From the NCBI RefSeq assembly GCF_000024005.1, contig NC_013132.1:8302001-8366000 (forward strand): a stretch of DNA of 64,000 nucleotides, in the 5' to 3' direction. How positions within the stretch are numbered: the stretch's first letter is position 1; each line of letters begins with the position of its first letter. Below the pieces are notes generated by a model. The model saw nothing but the letters and a program-made list of their open reading frames with translations, had not been told where the DNA came from and made no database searches. Source of the stretch: Chitinophaga pinensis DSM 2588 (GTDB taxonomy: Bacteria; Bacteroidota; Bacteroidia; Chitinophagales; Chitinophagaceae). Below are positions 44,487 to 54,600 of this stretch, in pieces. Made by a program: the position numbers and the translations under genes.

Positions 44487-45623
44487 ATGCACGTAAACAG
44501 GACACAGGATCCTCATGTAATTACTAAACCACATTTCGAAATCCTAGACGGGCTCAGGGGGCTTGCCGCCATTGCAGTAGTCATTTTCCACTTCATGGAG
44601 ATTGCCGTTCCCGATTATCACAATAGCTTCATTTCACATTCGTATCTCGCTGTCGATTTCTTTTTCTGTCTATCCGGATTTGTCATCGCTTATGCCTATG
44701 ACACTAAAATCGCGCAGATAGGTCTTGTCGAATTTATGAAACTCCGCCTTATCCGCCTGCATCCGCTGGTGGTCATCGGCGCTGTGATTGGGTTGACCGT
44801 CTTCATCTTCGATCCATTCAGCAATCTCTATCAGATCTATGCCAGCAAAACATTGCTGGTGTTTCTTTCTGCCAGTCTGATGATTCCTTATCCACTGGTA
44901 AAGGAGCGATACTTCAATCTTTTCCATCTGAATCCTCCTACCTGGTCATTGTTCTGGGAATACATCGCCAACATCTTTTATGCATTAGTGCTGGTGAGGA
45001 TAAAGAATAACAAGCTACTCTGGGTACTGACGATCCTTGCTGCAGGTGCATTATTCTATGCCTCTCAACAAGCAAAGTTCCTCGCTGTGGGATGGGGTGG
45101 TGATAATGTTTCCGCTGGTGCTGCCAGGGTCGCTTTTTCCTTTCTGGCCGGCATACTGGCTTTTCGCTCCGGTAAGATCATACGTTCCAAAATCGGCTTT
45201 ATTCCAATCGGGATATTACTGCTGGCAACCTTTATGATTCCTTTTTCGGAAAAGTATAACTGGTATCTTGATCCGCTGGTAGTCATTTTCTTTTTTCCTT
45301 TCCTTGTATTGCTGGGAGCCGGTGCGCAAACGAATAACTTCAGCCATAAAATCTGTAAGTTTTCCGGGGATATCTCCTATCCGCTGTATATGATCCACTA
45401 TCCTTTCATCTGGCTGTTTATGAGCTATGTGGAGAAGTATAAACCTACCTTACCGACAATGGTATGGATCATGATAGCCGGTACAGTTGCATTGACAATA
45501 ATGGCTTATCTGGTGTTGCAATACATTGACACACCGATCCGTAAATGGCTGAAGAACAGAAGAACCGTTCCTGCTGTTGCCGTGGTGGCGCAGACAGCAA
45601 AAGTTGAGCGTCAGCATTCGTAA
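44487..45623 (+). CDS. OafA/YrhL-type acyltransferase
   Basis: A 378-residue membrane acyltransferase 3 protein with about ten helices, paralogous to the gene at 24088-25200. Motifs: FEILDGLRGLAAIAVVIFHF (family His), SHSYLAVDFFFCLSGFVIAY, RLHPLVVIGAVIGL and SGDISYPLYMIHYPF. It likely transfers acetyl or another acyl group to a surface sugar. It is followed by a 28-bp terminator hairpin shared with the converging BamA-like gene. Substrate unknown. Confidence 0.9.
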   Translation: MHVNRTQDPHVITKPHFEILDGLRGLAAIAVVIFHFMEIAVPDYHNSFISHSYLAVDFFFCLSGFVIAYAYDTKIAQIGLVEFMKLRLIRLHPLVVIGAVIGLTVFIFDPFSNLYQIYASKTLLVFLSASLMIPYPLVKERYFNLFHLNPPTWSLFWEYIANIFYALVLVRIKNNKLLWVLTILAAGALFYASQQAKFLAVGWGGDNVSAGAARVAFSFLAGILAFRSGKIIRSKIGFIPIGILLLATFMIPFSEKYNWYLDPLVVIFFFPFLVLLGAGAQTNNFSHKICKFSGDISYPLYMIHYPFIWLFMSYVEKYKPTLPTMVWIMIAGTVALTIMAYLVLQYIDTPIRKWLKNRRTVPAVAVVAQTAKVERQHS

Positions 45624-45631
45624 GAGATAAG

Positions 45632-45693
45632 TAAGATATTTAAAAGAGGATGGTCCGCTGTACGGCGGACCATCCTCTTTTAAATATCTTACT
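45632..45693. terminator. Bidirectional terminator, 28-bp stem
   Basis: Perfect 28-bp inverted repeat (45632-45659 with 45666-45693) with a 6-nt loop between converging genes. AT-rich outer ends serve as A/T tracts in both directions. Confidence 0.85.
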
Positions 45694-45710
45694 GCATTGC
45701 TGCTATCCCA

Positions 45711-47057
45711 TTAAAACGCTTCATTCAAACCAAGGAAGAAGCCTCTTGCACCAAACTTACCCCAGGCATAATCAAGACATAAATTTGTACGTGTTACCTT
45801 ATTGAACAGGATACGTAATCCGCCGCCACCGCCGGGTTGTAATACCTGGTATATTTTAGTGCCTGATTCATCGTTGGTAGTTTGCAGATGAAAGAACGCT
45901 ACACCACTGATTAAATTATTACGCAGTATCGGGAAGCGGTATTCCATCTCTGCATAACTATATTGTGTGCCTTTAAAGTATCCCACGGTATATCCCCTTC
46001 CGCTACGGAAATTGGGGTCTTTACCGGTACCTGGTAATTCAAGATATGGTATATTACCTGCCAGCAGGAATGAGTTCCAGTTCCAGAATGCGAGGACATG
46101 TTCAGGATGTTGTTTTGACAGACTCACATATTTTCTGAAATCTGTAGAAAACTGTAATGCGTTTCGCGTACTACCTAACCAGGTCTGGTTAGCCCTGAAA
46201 CCTGCGTCTAAGTACATTCCTTTATAAGCCCTGTTCTGGTTATCACGGGTAGTATACTGCACATTAAACAGCAGCCCGTTCGCCATATAATGCGCTCTTT
46301 TGAAACCATGACTGTCGCTGTAGATATTGTAGGGCGTCGGACCATTAGTGGAATCTCTTTCATCAATTTTCCTGCGGATATCAAAGGATACTCCGCCGCC
46401 TAAAAAGAGTCCTTTACTCACTTCTTTATACACTTTTTCACGGAAGTTGTAAAACTGTGCATGTAAGCCCCTGGGTTTACGATCAGGATTGTTTAGTACG
46501 TGTTCCAATGCCGTACCTTCCGTTGCCCTGCCAATACCCAGGCCATAGTCGGGAGTAACCGTCTTTGCCGCTACCAGGCTTCCCTGGAAGTTCCACTTAT
46601 TACCCGATGTATAAATATTATGGCTAATATAGAAATAAATAATTCCTTTTGTGGTAATGGAAGCGGAAGTAGCCCCTACTGACATAAGTGTATTGGGGTC
46701 ACTGCCGAACTTTTTACCGGCTACTGCCTTAATCCCTATCTGAGCCCCGATACTGGGATTTGCAGCCACATTAGGGATGACAATGATCCCTGAGCGGGTT
46801 TTCCCTGTCAGATCGGTTTTTTTGTGTAAAATACCCCTTACAAGGTCACCCAGGTCATATTGTGACGACAGATCTTCTCCCTGCTTCGCAGCTTTCACAC
46901 GATCTGTGGTAGTAGAATCCGTTTTTAGGGTATCAACTGGTGTGGGTGTTTGTCCGTAGGTCTGCCCATACAGACAAAGAAATAGAGCACATAACAGGGT
47001 GGTTATCCACCTGCGTTGGGGGTGCCCCTGGCCGTTTGCTTTGCTGAGATGTAACAA
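45711..47057 (-). CDS. BamA/TamA-like (surface antigen) outer-membrane barrel
   Basis: A 448-residue outer-membrane protein: signal peptide ending near YGQ (about residue 35), a short Ser/Thr/Lys linker, then a 16-strand-like barrel of the Omp85 surface-antigen family. Signatures: IIVIPNVAANPSIGAQIGIK, NVQYTTRDNQNRAYKGMYLD, TQYSYAEMEYRFPI and the end SGVAFFHLQTTNDES, GGGGGLRILFNKVTRTNLCL. It has no POTRA domains, so it is a truncated-type Omp85 and not BamA itself. The substrate is unknown. Confidence 0.85.
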   Translation of the reverse strand: MLHLSKANGQGHPQRRWITTLLCALFLCLYGQTYGQTPTPVDTLKTDSTTTDRVKAAKQGEDLSSQYDLGDLVRGILHKKTDLTGKTRSGIIVIPNVAANPSIGAQIGIKAVAGKKFGSDPNTLMSVGATSASITTKGIIYFYISHNIYTSGNKWNFQGSLVAAKTVTPDYGLGIGRATEGTALEHVLNNPDRKPRGLHAQFYNFREKVYKEVSKGLFLGGGVSFDIRRKIDERDSTNGPTPYNIYSDSHGFKRAHYMANGLLFNVQYTTRDNQNRAYKGMYLDAGFRANQTWLGSTRNALQFSTDFRKYVSLSKQHPEHVLAFWNWNSFLLAGNIPYLELPGTGKDPNFRSGRGYTVGYFKGTQYSYAEMEYRFPILRNNLISGVAFFHLQTTNDESGTKIYQVLQPGGGGGLRILFNKVTRTNLCLDYAWGKFGARGFFLGLNEAF

Positions 47058-47232
47058 TACTAAATATGGTTTATGCTTGTGAGTCGCTGTTCCTGGGATC
47101 AGGTTACAAATTTTAAACCAAGTTATACTGTGTGTATCAGGGGAATATAGTACACATCAGTCCGGTACGAAGTAATTGCATCATCAGGAGACAGGAAAAA
47201 AGGCAAAAGGACGTATTCAGGTATTGCTTTGA

Positions 47233-47295
47233 TATTTACTATCCTTCGTTCATCCTTCGTTGCATGAACGAAGGATGAACGAAGGATAGTAAATA
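47233..47295 (-). repeat. 29-bp perfect hairpin built from tandem 11-mers
   Basis: Arms 47233-47261 and 47267-47295 pair perfectly around a GCATG loop. Each arm contains ATCCTTCGTTC followed by ATCCTTCGTT, that is two near-identical direct repeats inside the inverted repeat. It lies about 30 nt past the LOG-family stop; without a U-tract it is an odd terminator. Confidence 0.7.
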
Positions 47296-47326
47296 CTTAA
47301 CTAAGATCAGAACGGATTATAGGGAG

Positions 47327-47896
47327 TTATTTCACCCATTTTGAATGATATTCTACCTGCTGATTCATGACTTTATGCAGCAGACTTTCCGGCTCATTAT
47401 CAAAAATAAGTGAATTGAACTGGTGCTCTGATAGGAATCCTTCCTGGGACATGGAGGCCAGCAGGTCGCGGAACTTATCGTAGAAACCATTGATATTCAA
47501 CATACCGCAAGGTTTGGCATGTAATCCCAGCTGTGCCCAGGTAAATACTTCCACAATTTCTTCCAGTGTGCCGATTCCGCCGGGTATTGCGACGAAATAA
47601 TCAGATAAGTTGGCCATCATCGCTTTGCGTTCATGCATAGTACTCACAATGTGCAGTTCTGTGAGGTTTTTATGCCCTACTTCCCTGTCTCTCAGCTTCT
47701 CAGGTAATACACCGATCACTTGTCCGCCAAGAGCCAATACTTCATCGGCAATCAGTCCCATCAAACCAACAGCTGCGCCGCCGTATACCAGTCGCAGATT
47801 ATTTTTTACGATACAACGGGCCAGTTCAATAGTGGCTTCCTTGTAGACAGGATCTTTACCGAAATTAGACCCGCAAAAGATAGCTATACTTTTCAT
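47327..47896 (-). CDS. LOG family phosphoribohydrolase (TIGR00730-type)
   Basis: A 189-residue Rossmann-fold protein of the LOG family, whose members release free base from cytokinin or nucleoside 5'-monophosphates. Motifs: SIAIFCGSNFGKDPVYKEAT, the LVYGGAAVGLMGLIADEV loop, HERKAMMANLSD and the catalytic PGGIGTLEEIVEVFTWAQLG. Length and motifs fit. Two copies of a GACAAATGTC palindrome lie directly upstream of the ATG and may be operators. Its physiological substrate in bacteria is uncertain. Confidence 0.93.
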   Translation of the reverse strand: MKSIAIFCGSNFGKDPVYKEATIELARCIVKNNLRLVYGGAAVGLMGLIADEVLALGGQVIGVLPEKLRDREVGHKNLTELHIVSTMHERKAMMANLSDYFVAIPGGIGTLEEIVEVFTWAQLGLHAKPCGMLNINGFYDKFRDLLASMSQEGFLSEHQFNSLIFDNEPESLLHKVMNQQVEYHSKWVK

Positions 47897-47898
47897 CT

Positions 47899-47943
47899 GA
47901 CAAATGTCGGGATTAATCTGTCAGCAAACGGGACAAATGTCCC
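47899..47943. promoter_or_regulatory. Two GACAAATGTC operator-like boxes upstream of the LOG gene
   Basis: GACAAATGTC at 47899-47908 and again inside GGGACAAATGTCCC at 47930-47943. The centres are 33 bp apart, about three helical turns. The first box begins 3 nt from the ATG on the minus strand. Confidence 0.45.
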
Positions 47944-47951
47944 TTAAAAAA

Positions 47952-47983
47952 AACAGGAGATACCAGTGACGGTACCTCCTGTT
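47952..47983 (-). terminator. Terminator after the metallophosphoesterase gene
   Basis: AACAGGAGGTACC...GGTATCTCCTGTT stem on the minus strand followed by T8, about 20 nt past the stop codon. Confidence 0.8.
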
Positions 47984-48004
47984 ACGCATGATAGGTTTTA
48001 ACTA

Positions 48005-49861
48005 TTAATAAGTCAGACACACCAGCCGTCCATCCGCAGAACAGGTAATAACGGTATGTGCATCTACCGCAGTAATGTTATTCAGCAGACAGTTAGAGAT
48101 TTTATGTCGCCATAATACCGCGCCGTCTTTTGCGGCCAATGCTGATATGATACCTGACTGAGAAGGGATATACACAACATCCTGGTATTGGTTAATGGCA
48201 GTCGGACAAATCTCATAGCCCATCTCCAATGGAGAGCGCCATATCACTTCCTGACCGGAGGCATGTGTATCCAGTCCGAGTATATGCCCCTGCATCGTTT
48301 TGACATATACTTTGTTACTATCCGCAGAGAGTCCCATCGACTCACGTACCCACTCCTGCTTATCATGTTTACGCCATAGTACCTGACCGGTAGCGGCATC
48401 TAATGCCGTCAGATACTGGTCAGGCGCTGCAATAAACACACGGCCGCCGGTGGCTACCGGCCAGCAGGCCGCTGCAGAGAACATCCTGTTAGTAGCGCCA
48501 CTGTTCCAGGTCCACACACGTTTACCGGTAGCTGCATCAAGCGCATAGAAGTCATTACCCCAGGACCCGAAATAAACCTTATCCTGGTAAATTAACGGAC
48601 GAGTCTGTACGAAGTTATGTACGCTATCAAAATCCCACTGTAATTTTCCATCCGCAATATTGTAAGCTCTACAATGTCCATCAGAAGCGGCTACGATTGC
48701 CAGTCCTTTGTACAAGGCAGCGGAAGCGACGATAGCCTTATCAGCAGATTGTCGCCAGCGTAACTTACCGGTATTCAGATCAAGACAATAGACCTGTGCG
48801 TCTGTACCTGGTACAATTACTTTGTTATCATAAATCAGTGGTGTTGAATAGATTTTCCCTTTTGTTTTGAACTGCCAGATCGTTTTACCCGAAGCCAGGT
48901 GTACCGCTTTAATCTGCCCGGTTGTATTGGAATACACTACCTTCCCATCTGCAATGGCTACTCCCCCACCGATATCGCCTGGTTCCTGCACACTCCATCT
49001 CTCTTTTACCTGTGTGTATTGGCTGTTGACCGCATAAGAAGGTCTATGTGGATTTGCTACCCATTGTGGCGTAGCCGCTACAGGGATACTCACCGTATGC
49101 CAGGCTGGTAAGGTCGCGCCACCAGGTACGCGTTCATTGAATACAAGGGAGTCATGCACCAGAGAGATGATATTGTAAGCGCCGGTATCTGCTTTTGCGC
49201 GCAGGTTGGAGCGGCACATAATACCCGGTATGCCTTCAAAATCGTATTTCCTGTTTGCATGTCCATGACCACAAAGGATGGCTTTCAGATTTCTGTCTTT
49301 CAACATTTCCAGTTGTTCATACCAATTGTTAAGCGCCGAATCCTGTGGATAGTGATTAACAAATATGACAGGTACTTTTTTATCCTTCTCTTTACGCAAT
49401 TGTTCTTTCAGCCAGGTCAGGTCTTCTCTGGGAACCTGTCCGGGGCCCATCCGCATATTAGGTCCGCAACTGGTACCGAGGAACCAGTAACCTTTATAGC
49501 GGAAGCTGAATGTTTCACCACCAAACACATTCAGAAAGGTATTACAACCACTTTCTGACCAGTTGGAGTCATGATTGCCAGGTACGATGTACCAGGGTTT
49601 ATTCAGTTTACTGATAATGCTTTTTGCGAGTTGTATCTCTTCATCGGAACCAAACTCCGTGATATCTCCGGAGAAAAGTACAAAGGCGATATCCGGATGA
49701 TTGTTGATATCAAGTACGGTACGTTCAAGATCTTCTGCCCCGCTTTTGTTACCAATATGTGTATCGGAGGCCAATGCAAAACGGAACAATGTATCCTGCG
49801 CGTTTACACGTATGGTGGCCAGTAAAATCAGCAGGAGATAAATCAGTTTTCTCATATACAA
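48005..49861 (-). CDS. Metallophosphoesterase fused to PQQ-like beta-propeller
   Basis: A 618-residue exported enzyme; signal peptide about 1-21 (ending RVNAQ). The N-terminal calcineurin-like phosphoesterase (25-250) has all metal motifs: ASDTHIG, SGDITEFG, VPGNHDSNW, VNHYPQD and ILCGHGHANR. The C-terminal half (290-618) is a PQQ-like propeller with the tryptophan-docking repeats ASGKTIWQF, NTGKLRWRQ, ADGKLQWDF, ATGKRVWTW, ATGQVLWRK and KDGAVLWRH. It starts 8 nt after SusD, so it is the enzyme of the SusCD operon. Likely a periplasmic or surface phosphomono- or diesterase; the propeller role is inferred as binding or display. Confidence 0.9.
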   Translation of the reverse strand: MYMRKLIYLLLILLATIRVNAQDTLFRFALASDTHIGNKSGAEDLERTVLDINNHPDIAFVLFSGDITEFGSDEEIQLAKSIISKLNKPWYIVPGNHDSNWSESGCNTFLNVFGGETFSFRYKGYWFLGTSCGPNMRMGPGQVPREDLTWLKEQLRKEKDKKVPVIFVNHYPQDSALNNWYEQLEMLKDRNLKAILCGHGHANRKYDFEGIPGIMCRSNLRAKADTGAYNIISLVHDSLVFNERVPGGATLPAWHTVSIPVAATPQWVANPHRPSYAVNSQYTQVKERWSVQEPGDIGGGVAIADGKVVYSNTTGQIKAVHLASGKTIWQFKTKGKIYSTPLIYDNKVIVPGTDAQVYCLDLNTGKLRWRQSADKAIVASAALYKGLAIVAASDGHCRAYNIADGKLQWDFDSVHNFVQTRPLIYQDKVYFGSWGNDFYALDAATGKRVWTWNSGATNRMFSAAACWPVATGGRVFIAAPDQYLTALDAATGQVLWRKHDKQEWVRESMGLSADSNKVYVKTMQGHILGLDTHASGQEVIWRSPLEMGYEICPTAINQYQDVVYIPSQSGIISALAAKDGAVLWRHKISNCLLNNITAVDAHTVITCSADGRLVCLTY

Positions 49862-49868
49862 TTTCAGT

Positions 49869-51599
49869 TTATTGCTCCCAGCCTGGGTTCTGTTGCAGAT
49901 TCGTATTTAATAATAATTCAGTCAGTGGTAAAGGAAACAGATAATGCTTCGGATCGTCAAAGTGTTTATTAGCACCTGGATGAACGATCAGGTTCCCCTT
50001 ATCGCCATCACTCAGTCCTCTGTCAGGTTGCAGTACAAAATACTGTAAAGCTTTATCCGGGGAAGCGGGCTTGGTTAGTACAATCGCCAGGTCATTCTTT
50101 CCATCCTGATCCAGGTCATATACCCCCACACCAGGGAACCAGGCGCCTTTGAAGTCCTGCGCCAGTAAAGGTCCCCGTTTCCAGCGCATCAGGTCCTGAT
50201 AACGGAATCCTTCCATAGCCAGCTCTACTCTTCTTTCACGGCGTACTTCCAGGATAACGGGATCAGTAATATTATACTCGGTCTGTAACAAAGGGTCTGC
50301 TTTCAATGTAGCGACCTGCATTGCCGGCATACCAGCACGTTTACGGATCAGATTCACAGAGGCGTCGGCTTCCGCCTGTGCAAATTGTTTTAACTCTGCT
50401 TTTGCTTCCGCATAATTTAACAATACTTCCGCATATCTGAATATAGGGAGGTCATTTGTATTGGTATTATTACCATCCTGGTCAGTGCCTGTTACAAATT
50501 TGATACACTGGTAACCGGTCATTGCATTGGAATAATCAGGTACCAGGGTGGCCGTCGTATTGATACGTTTATAACCAGGCGTGCGGATGGTTTGTGTCAG
50601 ACGGGGATCTCTGCCTTTGATTTCTTCCCAGTAAGGAGTCGTTGCATAACCAGGTTGCGCAGAGAAGGCGGTTCCATCACTCATCAGATAACTATTGATC
50701 AATGTTTTGGTCAGTCCGGGTGCGCTCAAGGTAGAAGTCAGAAATTGTCCGTTAGCACCATGGGTTTTAGTCAATGTACGGTCATATACCCTTGCGAGGA
50801 TATATTCATCCGCATTGGCTACATCCTCAGTAAAAAGATTCGCGTAATCCACATTCGGATTGTTCGTTGTGTACAACTTATATAAACCGCTCTGCATCAC
50901 CTGTTGTGCGGCATCCACACTTTGCAGTAACAGTTCAGTGGCACCGCCCTGGTTATTTTCAGTATGATAAATACGGTAAGTTCCTTCAAACAGACAAACC
51001 CTTGACTTCAATACCAGTGCGGCCCATTTCGTGATACGGGAAGTATTTTTAGCTGTTTTGATATTGGCTGCGGCATAGTTAAGATCAGCAATGATACTAT
51101 CTACCACCAGCTTACGCGGATCACGTCCTTTGTATAATTCCGGACTGTTCGCTTCCAGCGGATCACTATACCAGGGTACATCACCAAAACGCTGCACTTT
51201 GGTGAAATAAAACATCGCCCGGAAGAAACGTGCAATACCGGCATAATGTGCTTTAATAGAATCACTCACTGCTGCTTTCTGGTAATGGGCGAGAAAATAA
51301 TTGACGTTGCGCAGGTCCGACCAGGTCCACTGTGCGGCAGATGCATCTGTCTGCACAATGGTACGGCCAGCCACTACATCACCTATCACAGCCGGTTCCA
51401 CATTGTCGCTGGTAATATCTGCGGAATAGATATCAGTACCAGGCAACATGGCATAGAAGCTATTGGTATAGAGAGTAAGGTCTTTTTCATTATTGAAAAA
51501 AGAACCAGGATCTATGTCACTGATGGGCTGTCTGTCGAGGAAGTCCTTCTTACAGGCGGACAGCGTCAGTATTGATAGCGCGAATAATATCCTTTTCAT
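49869..51599 (-). CDS. SusD/RagB family nutrient-binding outer-membrane lipoprotein
   Basis: A 576-residue surface lipoprotein of the SusD family; lipobox LTLSACKKD. Signatures: FLDRQPISDIDPGSFFNNEK, the central helices IARFFRAMFYFTKVQRFGDV and the C-terminal LPIFRYAEVLLNYAEAKAEL, VRRERRVELAMEGFRYQDLM and RWK. It caps the SusC transporter encoded just upstream (29 nt gap) and binds the imported ligand. The ligand is unknown; the only enzyme in the locus is a phosphoesterase. Confidence 0.96.
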   Translation of the reverse strand: MKRILFALSILTLSACKKDFLDRQPISDIDPGSFFNNEKDLTLYTNSFYAMLPGTDIYSADITSDNVEPAVIGDVVAGRTIVQTDASAAQWTWSDLRNVNYFLAHYQKAAVSDSIKAHYAGIARFFRAMFYFTKVQRFGDVPWYSDPLEANSPELYKGRDPRKLVVDSIIADLNYAAANIKTAKNTSRITKWAALVLKSRVCLFEGTYRIYHTENNQGGATELLLQSVDAAQQVMQSGLYKLYTTNNPNVDYANLFTEDVANADEYILARVYDRTLTKTHGANGQFLTSTLSAPGLTKTLINSYLMSDGTAFSAQPGYATTPYWEEIKGRDPRLTQTIRTPGYKRINTTATLVPDYSNAMTGYQCIKFVTGTDQDGNNTNTNDLPIFRYAEVLLNYAEAKAELKQFAQAEADASVNLIRKRAGMPAMQVATLKADPLLQTEYNITDPVILEVRRERRVELAMEGFRYQDLMRWKRGPLLAQDFKGAWFPGVGVYDLDQDGKNDLAIVLTKPASPDKALQYFVLQPDRGLSDGDKGNLIVHPGANKHFDDPKHYLFPLPLTELLLNTNLQQNPGWEQ

Positions 51600-51628
51600 G
51601 AAAATATGTTTAAACGATTCGTCTGCAA

Positions 51629-54600
51629 TTAGAAATTAACTTCAAGTCCGAAGGTGTACGTACGTTGTACCGGGTACAGGAACCCGTTACCATTAGCAGT
51701 ATTCGTATCTACCTTATCGCTGATGGCTTCCGGATCGAAGACTTTAGAGAGGTGTGTGAATTCAAACAGGTTCTGGCCGGAGAAGAAGACTTTTGCAGTG
51801 CTGATACCGGCTTTTCTTGTCCAGTTAACCGGTAAAATGTATCCCAGCGATACGTTCTTGACTCTCAGATAAGCGGCATTCTGCAAATAACGTGTCTGTG
51901 CCACACCTAACTGACGGGTGTTATTCAAAGCATCATAGGCTCTGAGTCTTGGAAAATAAGCATTCCTGTTTTCAGGTGTCCAGTAATCATTGTTGATGTG
52001 ATCATATACCGGTTGATTCCAGCGGTTATAAAAGCCCCAGAAATTACCTGCTTCCACACCCGGCCAGAAGTCCATCTTGCCGATACCTTGTAAGAATACA
52101 TCCAGCGATACACCATTCCAGCTGGCTCCTGCACCAAAGCCAAAGGCATAACGCGGCATACTATTACCGATCTTGTACATATCGCCCGGATCGTTCACGG
52201 TGTTTTTGCCATTGTCGATTTTCTTATCTCCATTGAGATCAGCAAACTTCAGATCACCAGCCAGCGGGTGACCATTCAGGCTGTAAGAAGTACTTTGTAC
52301 ACGTTGCTGGTTCACATCATATTTCAGGTATTCATCATCGGACTGAAAAAAGCCGAGCGTTTTATATCCCCAGATCTCGCCAATCTCTTCGCCGATATAA
52401 TGATTGATCAGTGACTTGTTGGGGTTGTCAAATTTGGTGATGAAAGACCTGCTGTCAGACAAAACAAAAGAGAAGTTATAGGAAAAAGGTTTGTTACCTA
52501 ACTGAAACTGATCATGCCATTTCGCAGAGAACTCCCATCCTTTGGTAGACAGATCTGCTGCATTTTCCTTTGGTGCGGAAGCCCCGAGTACTGCGGGTAA
52601 GGTCTTGCCCTGGGTCAGCATCTTTGTTGTTTTCCGGTTATACCAGTCGAACCCGATATCCATCCGGCTGTTCAGTGTGGAGAAGTCAATCCCGAAGTCG
52701 AGTGTGGTCGCTGTTTCCCAGGTAAAATGTAAGGGCAGTAAACCAGGCGCATTGATCCCTAAAGGTTGTGCACCGTCGAGGATATCGGTGATCTTATACA
52801 CACTCATTGGATTGGTAAAAGCATAAGCAGCTACCTGCTGGTTTCCCAGGGAACCATAAGACGCACGGAGTTTCAGGTTATTGAATACCTTCTTTGCGGG
52901 TGCAAAGAAAGGCTCACGCGACACGATCCAGCCTGCAGATACGGAAGGAAAAAAGCCATAACGACTGGAATCCGGGAAACGGGAGGAACCATCATAGCGA
53001 CCGTTGAACTCCAGTAAATACCGGTCTTTAAAGTCATAGTTCAATCGGTAGAACAAACCACGGATGGCCCATTCTTCTTTGGTATCCCCTACTGTGGCAA
53101 TACCGCTGGCCAGGTTCAGCGCACCTTTATCCGGTGTGATATTACCATCTCTTCTGGCAGAGAAGGTTTCATATTTATTCATTTCCTGGTTAAAACCCAG
53201 TAGTCCTTTCAGGTGATGCTGGCCTAGTCTGCGTTCGTATTCGGCATAGAGGTTCACTACCTGGTCAAAGTTTTCGGTATAAGCAGACTGATAATAATCC
53301 GTAGCGGTGAATGGAGACACGGTACCCGGTCTTACTTCATAATACACACTGTTGGTCTGTATGTCGTTACGGTCCTGGGTAGCCAGCACGGTATAATCAC
53401 CATTTATACGCAATGTGTTATCAAGAAAGTTGGTGGAAAAACCGATGGTGTTTTTTAGTTGCCGGTCCTTTATGTTCGTACGACCACCTTTTTCCAACTG
53501 TCCGAACGTAACGGCGCCGGCCTGTGTATAATAGCCATTCGGTGTACGGATCGCTTCGTAGGGGTTGGCAAACAGGGAGAGGTAGCGGTAAATATTGTAA
53601 CCACCAGATACAAACTTATCAGGCGCATCATAGGCGCCCTGTGCCATTTCCACGTTATCATATATTTTGAGCCAGTCGGCCACCTGGTTATCCAGTTTCA
53701 GGCGGAGGTTGTAACGTTTATAGTCGTCCGTCGCCACCTTAAAGGAACCTTGTTGTTTGAGGTATCCGGCCGAGAGGTAATAGTTGGTATTGCCTTTACC
53801 ACCAGCGACACTGACAAAGTGTTTGGAGAAAGCCTGTTGTTTGTTGTAAAACAGGTCGTACCAGTCTGTGTTAGCGCCACGGATAAAATTGCCGGTAGCA
53901 TCTACACCCAGTTCAGGCAGAGAAGGATCTGCTTTTCTTTTCTGCAGATATTCGATCACCGCCAGCATACCCGGTGCATCAGAACCAGCATAGCCTTTAT
54001 ATGCATCATTCTGAATAGTGGCAGCTTCCAGCGGATCTTTGATCACCTGTGGCAAGCGGGTGGGTGTACCCCATCCAAAGTTACCGGAGTAACGTACCTG
54101 TAACTGGCCGCTTTTGGCTTTACGCGTAGTGACGAGGATCACACCATAAGCAGCACGCGCACCATAGATAGCAGCAGAAGCTGCGTCTTTAAGGACGGTC
54201 ACGCTGGCTACATCTTCAGGATTGACAAGATTGATATCACCAGGCGTACCGTCTATGAGGATCAGCGGACTACCCGTATTGATAGAAGTAAAACCACGTA
54301 CGTTAAAGGTAGCTGCTCTACCTGGCTGACCATCACCGAAGGTAATGTTCAGGTTGGGAATAGCGCCCTGGAGCGCCTGACCGATACTGGTTACTGGTCT
54401 GTTTTCAAATACTTCCTGTCCTACCTGGGCGATCGCACCGGTGACTTCCGACTTTTTTTGTGTACCATAACCGACTACGACTACCTGTGCAAGCGAGTCG
54501 TCTTTCTGACGCATTCTTACAATCAGGTTGATGGTTTCCCCTTTTTTGATGATATAGCCATCCAGCTGTTGCGGTTTATAGCCGACGGAGCTGAAACTGA

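Noticed and set aside
44670..44927. Minus-strand open frame inside the second acyltransferase
   Set aside because: Antisense shadow of a clearly coding membrane-protein gene.
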